Origin: an uncultured Paracoccaceae bacterium
GTDB taxonomy: Bacteria; Pseudomonadota; Alphaproteobacteria; Rhodobacterales; Rhodobacteraceae
Assembly (NCBI GenBank): GCA_947500135.1
Contig: CANMQX010000004.1
Coordinates: forward strand, 347,442-411,441
Length of the DNA: 64,000 nucleotides
Direction: 5' to 3'
The stretch's first letter is position 1, and each line of letters opens with the position of its first letter. The notes below the pieces were generated by a model. That model made no database searches. It worked only from the letters and a program-made list of their open reading frames with translations, and was not told where the DNA came from. Positions 25,929 through 35,341 of this stretch are shown here, piece after piece. Made by a program: the position numbers and the translations under genes.

Positions 25929-26720
25929 TTAGCTTGCTGCTTCAACAGCCCGTTTGGTGTTCACGCCGACTAGATGCGCGCGGTATGTGCCCGACCCATG
26001 CAGATCACCGATCATGCCATCGGCATCTACTGTTAACCCATCCAGCGCACTGGCCGCGAAGTTGGCAGAAAGTGCTGCCTCGGCTTCTGCCCAGCGGAAC
26101 ACACCGTTTTCAGATGCGCCGGTGACAGCCACCCGGACCCCGTCGGCATATTTGGCCACAAAGACCCCCACCAGCGCAAAGCGTGACGCCGGTTGCAGGA
26201 ATTTCTGGTAATTGGCCGCCTGCGGGACGGGGAAGCGCACCTCCGTGATCACTTCGCCTTCGTCCAGGGCTGTGCTGAACATGCCTTGGAAGTAGTCATC
26301 GGCGGCAATCTCGCGATTATTGGTCACGATGGTTGCGCCCGATGCCAGGGCCGCAGCGGGGTAGCAGGCAGCAGGGTCGTTATTGGCCAGTGACCCGCCG
26401 ATTGTGCCCCGGTTACGCACCGCAGGGTCGCCGATATGGCTGGCCAATGCGGCAAGACCCGGGTAGTGGGCGGCAGCTTCGCGGGAAACGGTGGCATGGG
26501 TGGTGGCCCCGCCAATGCAAACCGCCCCGTCATCGCCGACGCAAACGCCTTGCATTTCGCCGATGCCCGACAGGCTGACCAGTTTGGATGGGGCAGCAAG
26601 CCGCTGTTTCAGCGTCGGGATCAGGGTTTGCCCGCCCCCCAGCGCCTGGGCATCTTCGCCCTGCAATGCCGCGACCGCATCCGCGATTGTGGAAGGCCGT
26701 TCGATATCAAAAGCATACAT
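25929..26720 (-). CDS. coxM: CoxM-like FAD-binding subunit (xanthine dehydrogenase/CO dehydrogenase family)
   Basis: A 263-residue medium subunit that passes electrons between the molybdenum/iron-sulfur parts and an acceptor through FAD. FAD-binding motifs ALGGGQTLIP and a NRGTIGGSLANNDPAACYPAA region are both present. It is the last gene of the coxG-S-L-M minus-strand operon, 14 bases after coxL. Confidence 0.92.
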   Translation of the reverse strand: MYAFDIERPSTIADAVAALQGEDAQALGGGQTLIPTLKQRLAAPSKLVSLSGIGEMQGVCVGDDGAVCIGGATTHATVSREAAAHYPGLAALASHIGDPAVRNRGTIGGSLANNDPAACYPAAALASGATIVTNNREIAADDYFQGMFSTALDEGEVITEVRFPVPQAANYQKFLQPASRFALVGVFVAKYADGVRVAVTGASENGVFRWAEAEAALSANFAASALDGLTVDADGMIGDLHGSGTYRAHLVGVNTKRAVEAAS

Positions 26721-26734
26721 GTCTGTTTCCTCCC

Positions 26735-29101
26735 TTACGCGTTATTCATCGCATCCCAGACGCGGCTTGGCGTCAGGGGCATGTCGATATGGGTGACATT
26801 CTTGCCCCCCGATTGCAGCGCATCAACCACCGCATTGACCACTGATGGGGGGGAGCCGATGGCCCCCGCCTCACCACAGCCCTTCACCCCTAGCGGGTTA
26901 TGGGTGCAAGGCGTCTGGCAGGAATGATCGACCGTGTAGAATGGCAGATCATCGGCCCGTGGCATGGCGTAATCCATGTAGGATGCGCTGATCAGCTGGC
27001 CGTCTTCGTCATAGGCACAGTTTTCCAGCAGGGCCTGTCCGACCCCCTGGGCAATGCCGCCATGAACCTGCCCTGACACGATCATCGGGTTGATGACGTT
27101 GCCGAAATCATCCGCAGCACTGAACCGTTCGATGGTGACCTTGCCGGTATCGGGGTCCACTTCGACCTCGCAGGCATAGGCGCCAGCCGGATATGTGAAG
27201 TTGGCTGGGTCATAAAACGCCGTCTCCTCCAGCCCCGGTTCGATATCCTCAAGCGGGTAGTTATGCGGCACATAGGCGGCAAGCGTCACGTCGCCCCAAG
27301 CCACCGATTTGTCGGTGCCTGCCACGCTGAACTGGCCATCCTTCAACTCGATATCTGCGTCAGAGGCTTCCAACAGGTGGGCGGCAATCTTTTTGGCCTT
27401 GTTGATCACCTTTTCCGCCGCGCGCACCATAGCTGATCCGCAAACCGCAAGGGACCGTGACCCGTAAGTGCCCATCCCAAACGGGATCTTGGATGTGTCG
27501 CCATGGACGATATCAATCTGATCCTCTGGGATGCCGATCATCTCGGAAATCACCTGTGGGAAAGATGTTTCATGGCCTTGCCCGTGGCTATGGGCGCCGA
27601 CCATCACGCTGATCGATCCGGTGGCATTGACCCGCACGGTGGCGGCATCGTACAGCCCGGCACGCGCGCCCAACTGACCCACAAGGTTCGAAGGCGCAAT
27701 GCCGCAGGCTTCGATATAGCAGTTCACGCCAAGACCGCGCAGCTTGCCCTTTGCCTCGCTTTCGGCGCGGCGGGTGGCGAAACCGCCGATATCGGCGATC
27801 TCTTCCAGCTTGGCCATCGTCGCCTCATAATCGCCAGTGTCATATTCCACCGCCACGGGCGTGGCATATGGGAATTCGGTGACAAAGTTCTGGCGACGCA
27901 AGGCAATCGGATCAACGCCACGTTCGCGGGCGGCCTTGTCGATGACCCGTTCCAACTGGAACGTGGCCTCCGGGCGACCGGCCCCGCGATAGGCATCCAC
28001 AGGCACCGTGTTGGTGAACATCGCCTTAACGTTTACATAGATCAGCGGGGTCTTATAGTTACCCGCCATTAGCGTGCCATGCAGCCAGGTTGGGACAGAT
28101 GATGCGAAGGTCGACAGATAAGCGCCCATATTAGCGTAGGTTTCAGTTCGCACAGCGGTGAAGTTATTATCCGCGTCCATCGCCAGTTCGATCTTGGTCA
28201 CATGGTCGCGGCCATGGGCGTCTGACATGAATGCTTCTGACCGGGTGGAGGTCCATTTGACCGGTCGGTTCACCGCCTTGGCGGCGAAGGTGCAGAACGC
28301 TTCCTCGGCATAGTGGAAGATTTTGGTGCCAAAGCCTCCACCGACATCAGGGGCGACAACGCGCAGCTTATGTTCGGGAATGCCCAGTACGAATGCACCC
28401 ATCAGCAGACGGATCACATGCGGGTTCTGGCTGGTTGTATGCAGCGTGTGCATGTCATCGGATCGGGAATATTCGCCGACCGCGACCCGTGGTTCCATCG
28501 GGTTGGCCACCAGCCGGTTATTGACCAGTTCCAGTGTGGTCACATGCGCAGCGTCCTTGATCGCCTGATCCACGGCATCGCGGTTTTCTTCGACAAAGCC
28601 CCAGTCATAGCAGATGTTGGAGGTCAGATCGTCATGCACCTTTGTGCTGCCATCAGCTGCGGCGGCTTTCATGTCAACCACGGCGGGCTTTTCAGTCAGG
28701 TCCAGCACGATGGCCTCTGCGGCGTCGCGGGCCTGTTCAAGGCTTTCGCCGACGACAGCGGCGACAATTTCCCCGACATGGCGGATTGTGCCATGGGCAA
28801 TCACCGGATGGCGCGGTTCCTGCATAGGTTCACCAAAGCGATCAGTGATCTGCCAGCCGCAGGGAATACCGCCCACAGCCTCAAAATCAGCGCCGGTAAA
28901 GATATGCACAACGCCGGGCATTGTGGCGGCGGCGGATGTGTCGATGCTGTTGATCGTCGCATGGGCCACATCGGCGCGCAGAAAATGCACGTAAGTCTGG
29001 CCGTGAATATTGATATCGTCAGTATATTTACCGGCCCCGGTCAAAAACCGCAGGTCCTCGCGCCGCTTCGGGCTGGCCCCAATTCCACTGTCTTTTGGCA
29101 T
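26735..29101 (-). CDS. coxL: CoxL-like molybdopterin-binding large subunit, form II
   Basis: A 788-residue molybdenum hydroxylase large subunit. The active-site loop reads AYRGAGR (about residues 370-376), the form II signature; true CO dehydrogenases (form I) read AYXCSFR. The late GCGEAGAIGSP motif supplies the catalytic Glu. GGGFGTK and further cofactor-binding motifs are intact. Form II enzymes are widespread in roseobacters and generally have uncertain substrates, so CO oxidation should not be assumed. The small subunit lies upstream across an 85-base gap filled by a palindromic repeat. Confidence 0.92.
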   Translation of the reverse strand: MPKDSGIGASPKRREDLRFLTGAGKYTDDINIHGQTYVHFLRADVAHATINSIDTSAAATMPGVVHIFTGADFEAVGGIPCGWQITDRFGEPMQEPRHPVIAHGTIRHVGEIVAAVVGESLEQARDAAEAIVLDLTEKPAVVDMKAAAADGSTKVHDDLTSNICYDWGFVEENRDAVDQAIKDAAHVTTLELVNNRLVANPMEPRVAVGEYSRSDDMHTLHTTSQNPHVIRLLMGAFVLGIPEHKLRVVAPDVGGGFGTKIFHYAEEAFCTFAAKAVNRPVKWTSTRSEAFMSDAHGRDHVTKIELAMDADNNFTAVRTETYANMGAYLSTFASSVPTWLHGTLMAGNYKTPLIYVNVKAMFTNTVPVDAYRGAGRPEATFQLERVIDKAARERGVDPIALRRQNFVTEFPYATPVAVEYDTGDYEATMAKLEEIADIGGFATRRAESEAKGKLRGLGVNCYIEACGIAPSNLVGQLGARAGLYDAATVRVNATGSISVMVGAHSHGQGHETSFPQVISEMIGIPEDQIDIVHGDTSKIPFGMGTYGSRSLAVCGSAMVRAAEKVINKAKKIAAHLLEASDADIELKDGQFSVAGTDKSVAWGDVTLAAYVPHNYPLEDIEPGLEETAFYDPANFTYPAGAYACEVEVDPDTGKVTIERFSAADDFGNVINPMIVSGQVHGGIAQGVGQALLENCAYDEDGQLISASYMDYAMPRADDLPFYTVDHSCQTPCTHNPLGVKGCGEAGAIGSPPSVVNAVVDALQSGGKNVTHIDMPLTPSRVWDAMNNA

Positions 29102-29119
29102 TACTTTTCCTCCCAGAGC

Positions 29120-29174
29120 GATGGGTTAAAACCCATCTTACATTCCAACAGCGTAAGATGGGTCTTGACCCATC
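29120..29174. repeat. Composite palindromic repeat between coxL and coxS
   Basis: Two imperfect copies of the GATGGGTttaAACCCATC palindrome found at 573-598, in opposite orientation. ACCCATCTTAC (29131-29141) and GTAAGATGGGT (29153-29163) also pair with each other, so alternative hairpins are possible in the coxS-coxL transcript. Confidence 0.7.
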
Positions 29175-29186
29175 CCGCATTAAACA

Positions 29187-29672
29187 TCACTCGGCCGCAA
29201 TCGCAGCCACATCCTGACCAGACGCTGCCATGATCGCCTTGACGATATTATGGTAGCCCGTGCAGCGGCAGATATTGCCTTCCAGATATTCCCGTACTTC
29301 TGTCTCGCTTGGCTTGGGGTTTTCTTTCAGCAAAGCCGCCGCGGACATCACCATGCCCGACGTGCAAAACCCGCATTGCAGCCCATGGTGATCCTGAAAT
29401 GCCTGTTGAATGACCGATAGCGATCCATCGGCATTCGCCTCGCCCTCAATCGTCGCCACCTCGGCCCCGTCAGCCTCTACCGCGAACATCGTGCAAGCCT
29501 TCACAGCTTCGCCATTCACATGCACAACACAGGCCCCGCATTGTGATGTGTCACAACCAACATGCGTCCCCGTCAAACGTAAGTCATCGCGCAAAAACGA
29601 TGACAACAACATCCGACCCTCAACATCGCCAGATACTTCCCGGCCGTTTACGGTCATTGATACTGAAGCCAT
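29187..29672 (-). CDS. coxS: CoxS-like [2Fe-2S] subunit
   Basis: A 161-residue iron-sulfur subunit carrying two [2Fe-2S] clusters. The plant-ferredoxin-like site is [13 protein letters not shown] with a later Cys in VKACTMF; the second site is QCGFCTSGM with CRCTGY. It works with coxL and coxM as the electron path from the molybdenum centre. It sits between coxG (33 bases upstream) and coxL. Confidence 0.94.
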   Translation of the reverse strand: MASVSMTVNGREVSGDVEGRMLLSSFLRDDLRLTGTHVGCDTSQCGACVVHVNGEAVKACTMFAVEADGAEVATIEGEANADGSLSVIQQAFQDHHGLQCGFCTSGMVMSAAALLKENPKPSETEVREYLEGNICRCTGYHNIVKAIMAASGQDVAAIAAE

Positions 29673-29705
29673 TTCTTCCTCCCTTTCGAAATTGATCTTG
29701 TTGGT

Positions 29706-30224
29706 TCAGGCGCCTCTGAGCTTGCTGAACCAGCCCTTTTTCTTTGTCTCTTCGGTGTCGTCTTCGGCCCCGTCATCTTCGCCGGGTGGCTCCACGGCCT
29801 CCTGAAAATTGGTAAAGAATTGATCGGCCATCTTCTTGGCAAAGCCATCAATGATCCTTGAGCCAAGCTGTGCGATCTTGCCGCCAACCTTCGCTTCTAC
29901 ATCATAGTGCAGGATCGTTGCATCGCCTTCGGTTTCCAGCCGGACATCGGCCCCGCCCTTGGCAAAACCGGCGGGTCCGCCCTTGCCTTCGCCGCTGATG
30001 GTCAGGCTTTCATGTTCAACCCGGTCGCTGATCGTCACCGCCCCTTTGAACGTGGCTTTGACCGGTCCGACCTTTTGAACCACTGTCGCCTCGAACCCGT
30101 CATCTGCCGACCCTGACATTTCGGTGCAGCCCGGCACACAGGCCTTGAGCACCTCAGGATCAAGCAGTCCGGCCCAGACCGTGTTGATATCTGCATTGAT
30201 TGTGCGATTTCCGGTCAGGTTCAT
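29706..30224 (-). CDS. coxG: CoxG-like SRPBCC protein
   Basis: A 172-residue CO dehydrogenase subunit G-type protein (MNLTGNRTINADINTVWAGLLDPEVLKACVPGC is the family opening). The C-terminus is acidic then basic (EDDTEETKKKGWFSKLRGA), a likely peripheral membrane-association tail. CoxG has been linked to membrane recruitment or cofactor handling of the enzyme. It heads the operon; the 81 bases before it separate it from the PQQ-associated binding protein gene on the same strand, so readthrough is possible. Confidence 0.88.
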   Translation of the reverse strand: MNLTGNRTINADINTVWAGLLDPEVLKACVPGCTEMSGSADDGFEATVVQKVGPVKATFKGAVTISDRVEHESLTISGEGKGGPAGFAKGGADVRLETEGDATILHYDVEAKVGGKIAQLGSRIIDGFAKKMADQFFTNFQEAVEPPGEDDGAEDDTEETKKKGWFSKLRGA

Positions 30225-30305
30225 TGTGACTTCCGTTTCGTTACAAATAATAGAGTATGATCCCGCGCCGCCGAACGATATGCGACCAAGGGCGTAGTTA
30301 TGGTT

Positions 30306-31199
30306 TTACCGGTCGGGGGCCTGAAAGCTGAGACCATAGTTTGCGTAGACTTCCGCGATCCGACCGTCCTGTAAAGCGAAATTGACAGCATCATCGACCG
30401 CATAGGATAGCGGGCGATAGCGAAAATTGACCGCCACCCCCAATGTCCATGTGCTGACGGCAAAGCCCGCAAGCGGTGGTTGATGCACCCCGGTTTTGTC
30501 CGATAGGCCGTTTTCCAATTGTCCCAAAGGCCCCATGACGGCCATGATCTGCCCTGCATTCAGCGCCTCCATCGCCGCCCCTGCGGTGGGAAAGCGCTGC
30601 ATATTGCCCGCCAATTGCCCGCCTGCGAAGGACGACAGATAAAAATCCGCAATCGAATCGTTTTCCACGCCGACACTGTCGAACCGGAAATAGGCTGGAA
30701 CAGGTTTTTCATCGGGGTAGCTGGCCTTGTCATAGGCGATCGCAATCGATTCGGCGCCGTATTGTCCCGTAAAAACCACCTGTTCGACCCGGCATTTGAA
30801 AGCCGAATCGTAGGGTACGCGCATCATCACATTGGCCACCCGCCCGCCGATCAGCGGCCCTTTCCAGATGTTGTTGCGTAGGTCAGCTTCCAGGTTTTCG
30901 GCGGCATCAACGAAATTGAACCGTGCCTCCACCCCCAGATCGGCGGCGATGATGCGTGCAATATCAATATCAACTCCCTTGGCCTGACCGCCATCCTGCC
31001 ATGAATAAGGTGGAAAACTGTCATAGACAGCGAACAGCATGTGACCCTGTTCCTGAATCTGGTCGAGTTCCTGGCCCACGATGTCGCGCCCCACATTCTG
31101 GGGGCGCTGCTGTGGTGTATAGTCCGCGCAAGGGTCATCGGCCAAGGCCGGGCCAGCAATCGCCAGGCTGAGGGCCGCAAGGACAGGTCTTATGATCAC
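30306..31199 (-). CDS. PQQ-dehydrogenase-associated periplasmic binding protein (XoxJ/MoxJ-like)
   Basis: A 297-residue secreted family-3-type solute-binding protein. GTG 31199 is preceded by AAAGGA six bases upstream and starts a signal peptide (IIRPVLAALSLAIAGPALA). The mature part has FAVYDSFPPYSW and GVDIDIARIIAADLGVEARF, as in amino-acid binding proteins, but its place beside cytochrome c550 matches the quinoprotein-associated J subgroup thought to help dehydrogenase maturation or electron transfer. The longer upstream frame overlaps the cytochrome gene and is unlikely. Confidence 0.83.
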   Translation of the reverse strand: MIIRPVLAALSLAIAGPALADDPCADYTPQQRPQNVGRDIVGQELDQIQEQGHMLFAVYDSFPPYSWQDGGQAKGVDIDIARIIAADLGVEARFNFVDAAENLEADLRNNIWKGPLIGGRVANVMMRVPYDSAFKCRVEQVVFTGQYGAESIAIAYDKASYPDEKPVPAYFRFDSVGVENDSIADFYLSSFAGGQLAGNMQRFPTAGAAMEALNAGQIMAVMGPLGQLENGLSDKTGVHQPPLAGFAVSTWTLGVAVNFRYRPLSYAVDDAVNFALQDGRIAEVYANYGLSFQAPDR

Positions 31200-31209
31200 G
31201 GGCGATCCT

Positions 31210-31908
31210 TTATTGCGCAGCAGACAGCCCGATCGTAAGCGTTTCAGCCGCTGCCGCATAGGCATCTGGCGTGCCGTCAATCAGATTGGCTGCCCGGAAG
31301 GCCACGCTATCGGCCACGGGTGCGCCGGACACTGTCGGAATTTCAATGGCGATTTCGGTCAGGCGCGCCTTAAGCGCATCGGGGTCGGCACTGCTGCTAT
31401 CACTGGCATAAGTCGCCAACTGATCACGCAGGCTGCCCAGTTCATTGACAAACCCTTCCATCACCTCGCCATCGGGGCGCGTTTCGATATAGGTGCGGAT
31501 CGCCCATGCCGCCTCTTGCCCCAGCAACTCTCCGAAAGCAGGCATCTTGGTTGTGCCATTCTGGGTGTAGCCGGTGCGGAACCGTTCCACATACCATTCA
31601 TCATCGTAATCGGCGGCTTCAAGCAGCCGCAGATCCGGTGCCAACCCGCCAGAGACGACTTCCAGCCCATGGCAGCGCGCACAATTCTGGTTATATCCCG
31701 ATGCGCCAATTTCCACTGCTTTCAGCCAAACCTCTTCACCGGCTGTTTCGGCGCGGTAGGGGTTTTCGGCCAGCCATTCTTCCTCCAGTGCAGGCAGGCC
31801 GGTTGTATCGACGGCTTGTGGCTGCACATCCCCATGGGCATTAACCAAACTGGCCGCACCAAGCAGGGCGGCACATGCCAAGCTGTTTGTGAATGACGGT
31901 TTCATCAT
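31210..31908 (-). CDS. pedF: Cytochrome c-550 PedF-like
   Basis: A 232-residue periplasmic c-type cytochrome with a signal peptide (SLACAALLGAASLVNA) and one haem site CARCH within a YNQNCARCHGLEVVSGG context typical of PedF. It accepts electrons from the PQQ alcohol dehydrogenase. It is longer than Pseudomonas PedF by a C-terminal alanine-rich helical extension of roughly 70-80 residues. The Met ligand is probably in TKMPAFG. It is divergent from the ABC operon, with a perfect 10-bp inverted repeat in the shared promoter region. Confidence 0.87.
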   Translation of the reverse strand: MMKPSFTNSLACAALLGAASLVNAHGDVQPQAVDTTGLPALEEEWLAENPYRAETAGEEVWLKAVEIGASGYNQNCARCHGLEVVSGGLAPDLRLLEAADYDDEWYVERFRTGYTQNGTTKMPAFGELLGQEAAWAIRTYIETRPDGEVMEGFVNELGSLRDQLATYASDSSSADPDALKARLTEIAIEIPTVSGAPVADSVAFRAANLIDGTPDAYAAAAETLTIGLSAAQ

Positions 31909-31978
31909 TGTTCCCCTCCCGAAAAGGCAGTGTCTTGTCTGTCACGCTGTTTTTTGCCAGCAGTTTCCCCTGATTGGT

Positions 31979-32013
31979 ATAGGACCTTGGTGCGGACTAG
32001 ACGAAGGTCCTAT
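31979..32013. promoter_or_regulatory. Inverted repeat operator candidate between divergent PQQ operons
   Basis: Perfect 10-bp arms ATAGGACCTT (31979-31988) and AAGGTCCTAT (32004-32013) are spaced by 15 bases, between pedF and the PQQ-associated ABC operon. Related half-sites occur upstream of the alcohol dehydrogenase at 41726 and 41740. The adjacent LuxR-type regulator is the natural candidate to bind it. Confidence 0.6.
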
Positions 32014-32049
32014 TCGACCGCCTGCCGGCCCTTTGTTAGCGTTTGAGCC

Positions 32050-33216
32050 ATGGGGAGAGATTTAGCTTACAGCGTCATTGCCGGCCTGATGATCGGGGCC
32101 GCCGCACAGGCAGAGGTGGCGCTGCATGTGGGCTATCTGTCAGTCTACGAGGACCTGCCGCCGACCCTGTCCAATCTGGACCCGGAGCCTGACGATATCG
32201 GCATCGCCGGTGCCATGACTGGCCTTGAGGATAACAGCACGACGGGTCGTTTTCTGGGCCATAGTTACACGCTGACGACCGCCATTTTGGAAGAGGGCGA
32301 CGATCCTTTGGCAGCGGCTGCGGCATTGCTGGGCGAAACCTCGTTTGTCATCATTGATGCCCCGGCAGATGATCTGCTGGCCATCGCTGATCTGCCCCAG
32401 GCCGCAGATGCGCTGTTGTTCAATGCCGCAGCGGATGATGTGCCGCTGCGCGACGATGCCTGTCGGGCCAATATCCTGCACACGATGCCTTCCGTCGCGA
32501 TGCGCACCGATGCACTGGCGCAGATGTTTTTGAAGCGACGCTGGGATGATCTGGTGATGATTGCAGGCACGCATCCACAGGACACAGCCTATGCTGACGC
32601 CATGCGCCATAGCCTGACGAAATTCGGGCTGGAACTGGCAGCAGAAAAGACATGGGCCTTTGATGCCGACATGCGCCGGGCCGCTGCACAGGAAGTGCCG
32701 CTGTTTACGCAGGATTTTGGCGATTACGACGTTATGGTGATCGCTGACGAGTTGCGGGACTTTGGGCGCTATGTGCTTTATAATACATGGGAACCGCGCC
32801 CGGTGGCCGGGTCCGAAGGGCTGACGGCTGTAACATGGTCGCCGGTGATCGAACAATGGGGTGCCGCCCAGTTGCAAAGCCGTTTTGAGGATCAGCACGC
32901 CCGCGACATGACTGGTCAGGATTACGCCGCATGGGCCGCGATGCGCAGCTTGGGCGAGGCTGTGACGCGCACCGATGCCGCCGATGTCGCGACCCTGCGC
33001 GCCTATATCCTGTCGGATGCGTTTGAACTGGCTGGGTTCAAGGGCCGCCCGCTGACCTATCGCGATTGGAATGGCCAGTTGCGCCAGCCCATTGCGCTGG
33101 CCCATCCCCGCGCGTTGGTGGCCCAGGCCCCGTTAGAGGGGTTCTTGCACCAGACCAATGAACTCGACACACTTGGGCTGGACCGGCCCGAAAGCAATTG
33201 CGAGGCATTTCAATGA
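32050..33216 (+). CDS. PQQ-associated ABC transporter substrate-binding protein
   Basis: A 388-residue exported protein (signal peptide ending near AAAQAEV) resembling branched-chain-type receptors of the class found only beside PQQ-dependent alcohol oxidation genes. LHVGYLSVYEDLPPTLSNLDPE opens the mature protein, and WAAMRSLGEAV and DWNGQLRQP are further conserved-looking blocks. It leads a six-gene operon: binding protein, beta-propeller, small periplasmic protein, ATPase, permease, Sel1 protein. No transported substrate is established for this system. Confidence 0.82.
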   Translation: MGRDLAYSVIAGLMIGAAAQAEVALHVGYLSVYEDLPPTLSNLDPEPDDIGIAGAMTGLEDNSTTGRFLGHSYTLTTAILEEGDDPLAAAAALLGETSFVIIDAPADDLLAIADLPQAADALLFNAAADDVPLRDDACRANILHTMPSVAMRTDALAQMFLKRRWDDLVMIAGTHPQDTAYADAMRHSLTKFGLELAAEKTWAFDADMRRAAAQEVPLFTQDFGDYDVMVIADELRDFGRYVLYNTWEPRPVAGSEGLTAVTWSPVIEQWGAAQLQSRFEDQHARDMTGQDYAAWAAMRSLGEAVTRTDAADVATLRAYILSDAFELAGFKGRPLTYRDWNGQLRQPIALAHPRALVAQAPLEGFLHQTNELDTLGLDRPESNCEAFQ

Positions 33217-34175
33217 TCCGATCCGTGCTGATCCTGTCCTGTATCGTGACGTCACCGGCCTTGGCAGGCGAGATTTGGGTGACCAATGAAAAGGATGACA
33301 CTGTATCGGTGATTTCGACCGAAACGCTGGAGGTGATCCAGACCTATCCCACGGGCGAACGTCCGCGCGGCATCACCTTTTCCAAGGATTTTTCACGTGT
33401 CTATATCTGCGCGTCAGACAGCGATGCGGTACAGGTGATGGACCCGAATACGGGTGAAATTCTGCATGATCTGCCATCGGGCGAGGACCCCGAACAGTTT
33501 GTGCTGCATCCCAATGACCGTCATCTCTATATCGCCAATGAGGATGACGCGATCACCACCGTGGTTGATACCGAAACCCGCAAGGTGATCGCCCAGATCG
33601 ATGTGGGGGTTGAGCCAGAGGGCATGGCCGTGTCCCCCGATGGGGCCATCGCGATTACCACGTCAGAGACGACGAATATGGCGCATTGGATTGATACCGA
33701 AACGAAAGAGCTGTTCGCCAACACCCTTGTCGATAGCCGCCCGCGCCATGCGGAGTTTGTAGCCGGTGGTACCCAGCTTTGGGTCAGTTCCGAAATCGGC
33801 GGGACGATTACCGTTTTTGATGTCGCCGACCAGACTGAGATCGCCAAGATCGAGTTCGAGGTGCTGGGCGTGCATCCCGACCGGGTGCAGCCTGTGGGGT
33901 TTGAATTTACGGCTGATGAAAAGACCGCTTTTGTTGCCCTTGGTCCGTCAAATCATATCGCGGTCGTCAATGCCGAAAGTTTTGAAGTCGAAGACTATAT
34001 TCTTGTCGGTCGCCGGGTCTGGCATATGGATTTCAACGGCGACAAAAGCCAGTTGTTCACCACCAATGGCGTGTCGGGTGATGTGACTGTGATTGACGTC
34101 GCATCCCGCACCGCAGTCAAATCAATCAAGGTCGGCCGCTTCCCTTGGGGCGCTGCCTACCGCCCCACAGAATAA
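33213..34175 (+). CDS. PQQ-associated YVTN-type beta-propeller protein
   Basis: A 320-residue exported seven-bladed propeller with signal peptide SVLILSCIVTSPALA. Repeats of the type IWVTNEKDDTVSVIST, VYICASDSDAVQVMD, LYIANEDDAITTVVD and VDVGVEPEGMAVSPDG are clear. Members of this group occur next to quinoprotein dehydrogenases; the role may be assembly or electron relay. ATG 33213 overlaps the preceding stop (ATGA). Confidence 0.85.
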   Translation: MIRSVLILSCIVTSPALAGEIWVTNEKDDTVSVISTETLEVIQTYPTGERPRGITFSKDFSRVYICASDSDAVQVMDPNTGEILHDLPSGEDPEQFVLHPNDRHLYIANEDDAITTVVDTETRKVIAQIDVGVEPEGMAVSPDGAIAITTSETTNMAHWIDTETKELFANTLVDSRPRHAEFVAGGTQLWVSSEIGGTITVFDVADQTEIAKIEFEVLGVHPDRVQPVGFEFTADEKTAFVALGPSNHIAVVNAESFEVEDYILVGRRVWHMDFNGDKSQLFTTNGVSGDVTVIDVASRTAVKSIKVGRFPWGAAYRPTE

Positions 34176-34187
34176 GGGTTATACGCT

Positions 34188-34628
34188 ATGAAATTCCTGA
34201 CCACGATGCTAATGTTGGTGCTGGCCAATGCGGGTTTGGCGGATGATGACAACAGGCCATCCTTTGGGGCCGCTGGCCTGCTATCGGGGAAGAACAAGCA
34301 GGATTTGCCGCCGATTATTTTGTCTGCGGGTGAACCCATCTCAGCGGCCCCATGGGTGCTGAAATCCGGCACCTATTACGAGTTTGAAATTCAGGGCGAT
34401 GGCAGTCAGGAACTGGCGCTTGTTGGCCCCGAATTCTTTCGCGCGATCTGGATTGACGAGATTGTGGTTGAAGGGTTGGAAATCCGCCCGCTTGGCCTTG
34501 ATAGTGTCGAATTTGACGAAGCGGGCGAGATGGAGATCGGCTTTATCGCGATCAAGCCTGGCGCCTATTACATGAAAATCCCGGGCACAACGGGTGAGAC
34601 ACAACGGGTTGAAATCACGATCGAATGA
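34188..34628 (+). CDS. Small periplasmic protein of the PQQ locus
   Basis: A 146-residue protein with a clear signal peptide (FLTTMLMLVLANAGLA). The mature part is predicted mostly beta (YYEFEIQGDGSQELALVG, IEIGFIAIKPGAYYMKIPG), acidic, with no Cys. I do not recognise a named family. It lies within the ABC/propeller operon and its end overlaps the ATPase start by 4 bases, which argues that it belongs to the same alcohol-oxidation process. Confidence 0.7.
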   Translation: MKFLTTMLMLVLANAGLADDDNRPSFGAAGLLSGKNKQDLPPIILSAGEPISAAPWVLKSGTYYEFEIQGDGSQELALVGPEFFRAIWIDEIVVEGLEIRPLGLDSVEFDEAGEMEIGFIAIKPGAYYMKIPGTTGETQRVEITIE

Positions 34629-35341
34629 CCGGCATTCGCGTCGCAGACCTGACCTATCGGTATGGTGCAATAGCGGCGCTTGATGCTGTGCGTTTTGAGG
34701 TTGACCAGGGGGCGTTTTGTGCCCTTCTGGGGCCAAATGGTGCAGGTAAATCCACCCTGTTCAATCTGTTGACCCGACTGTTTGTCCCCCAAGCTGGACG
34801 GATTGAGATTGCAGGGCATGACTTGCAGGCTAACCCGCGGGCTGCATTGGCAAAACTGGGGATCGTGTTTCAACAAACCACGCTTGATCTGGACCTGACC
34901 GTGCGCCAGAACTTGACATATTTCGCAGCCCTTCACGGGCTTTCAGGCCGCGACCGCGCCCGCCGCGTGGACATGGTGTTGGAGCGGTTGGATATTGCTG
35001 ACCGGGCCAAGCAAAAGGCGCGGACGCTGAATGGTGGCCACAAGCGCCGGACTGAGATTGCGCGCGCCTTGCTGCATGACCCGGCGGTGTTGTTGCTGGA
35101 CGAGCCAACCGTGGGTCTGGATGCCGCTGCGCGTGCGGGTATCACCGACCACGTACATGGGCTGGCGGATGAGGGGGTAACCGTGCTGTGGGCCACGCAT
35201 CTGGCGGATGAGGTCCGCCCCGATGACCGGTTGATTGTGCTGCATCAGGCAAAGGTGCTGGCTGATGGATATGCCAATGAAATCAGCGGTGCAAAGCCAT
35301 TGCAGCAGGCGTTTCTGGACCTAACAGGCGCGGACGCATGA
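34625..35341 (+). CDS. PQQ-associated ABC transporter ATP-binding protein
   Basis: A 238-residue ABC ATPase: Walker A GPNGAGKST, Q-loop VFQQTT, Walker B VLLLDEP, H-loop ATH. The signature region reads LNGGHKRRTEIARAL rather than LSGGQ, so the family motif is degenerate but has the expected spacing. It is of the ABC-2 (export/assembly) type and overlaps the permease gene by 4 bases. It belongs to the ethanol-oxidation-linked PedA/PedC-type system. Confidence 0.88.
   Translation: MTGIRVADLTYRYGAIAALDAVRFEVDQGAFCALLGPNGAGKSTLFNLLTRLFVPQAGRIEIAGHDLQANPRAALAKLGIVFQQTTLDLDLTVRQNLTYFAALHGLSGRDRARRVDMVLERLDIADRAKQKARTLNGGHKRRTEIARALLHDPAVLLLDEPTVGLDAAARAGITDHVHGLADEGVTVLWATHLADEVRPDDRLIVLHQAKVLADGYANEISGAKPLQQAFLDLTGADA

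Noticed and set aside
26735..29101. Calling the molybdo-enzyme a carbon monoxide dehydrogenase
   Set aside because: The active-site loop is AYRGAGR (form II), not the AYXCSFR of verified CO dehydrogenases.
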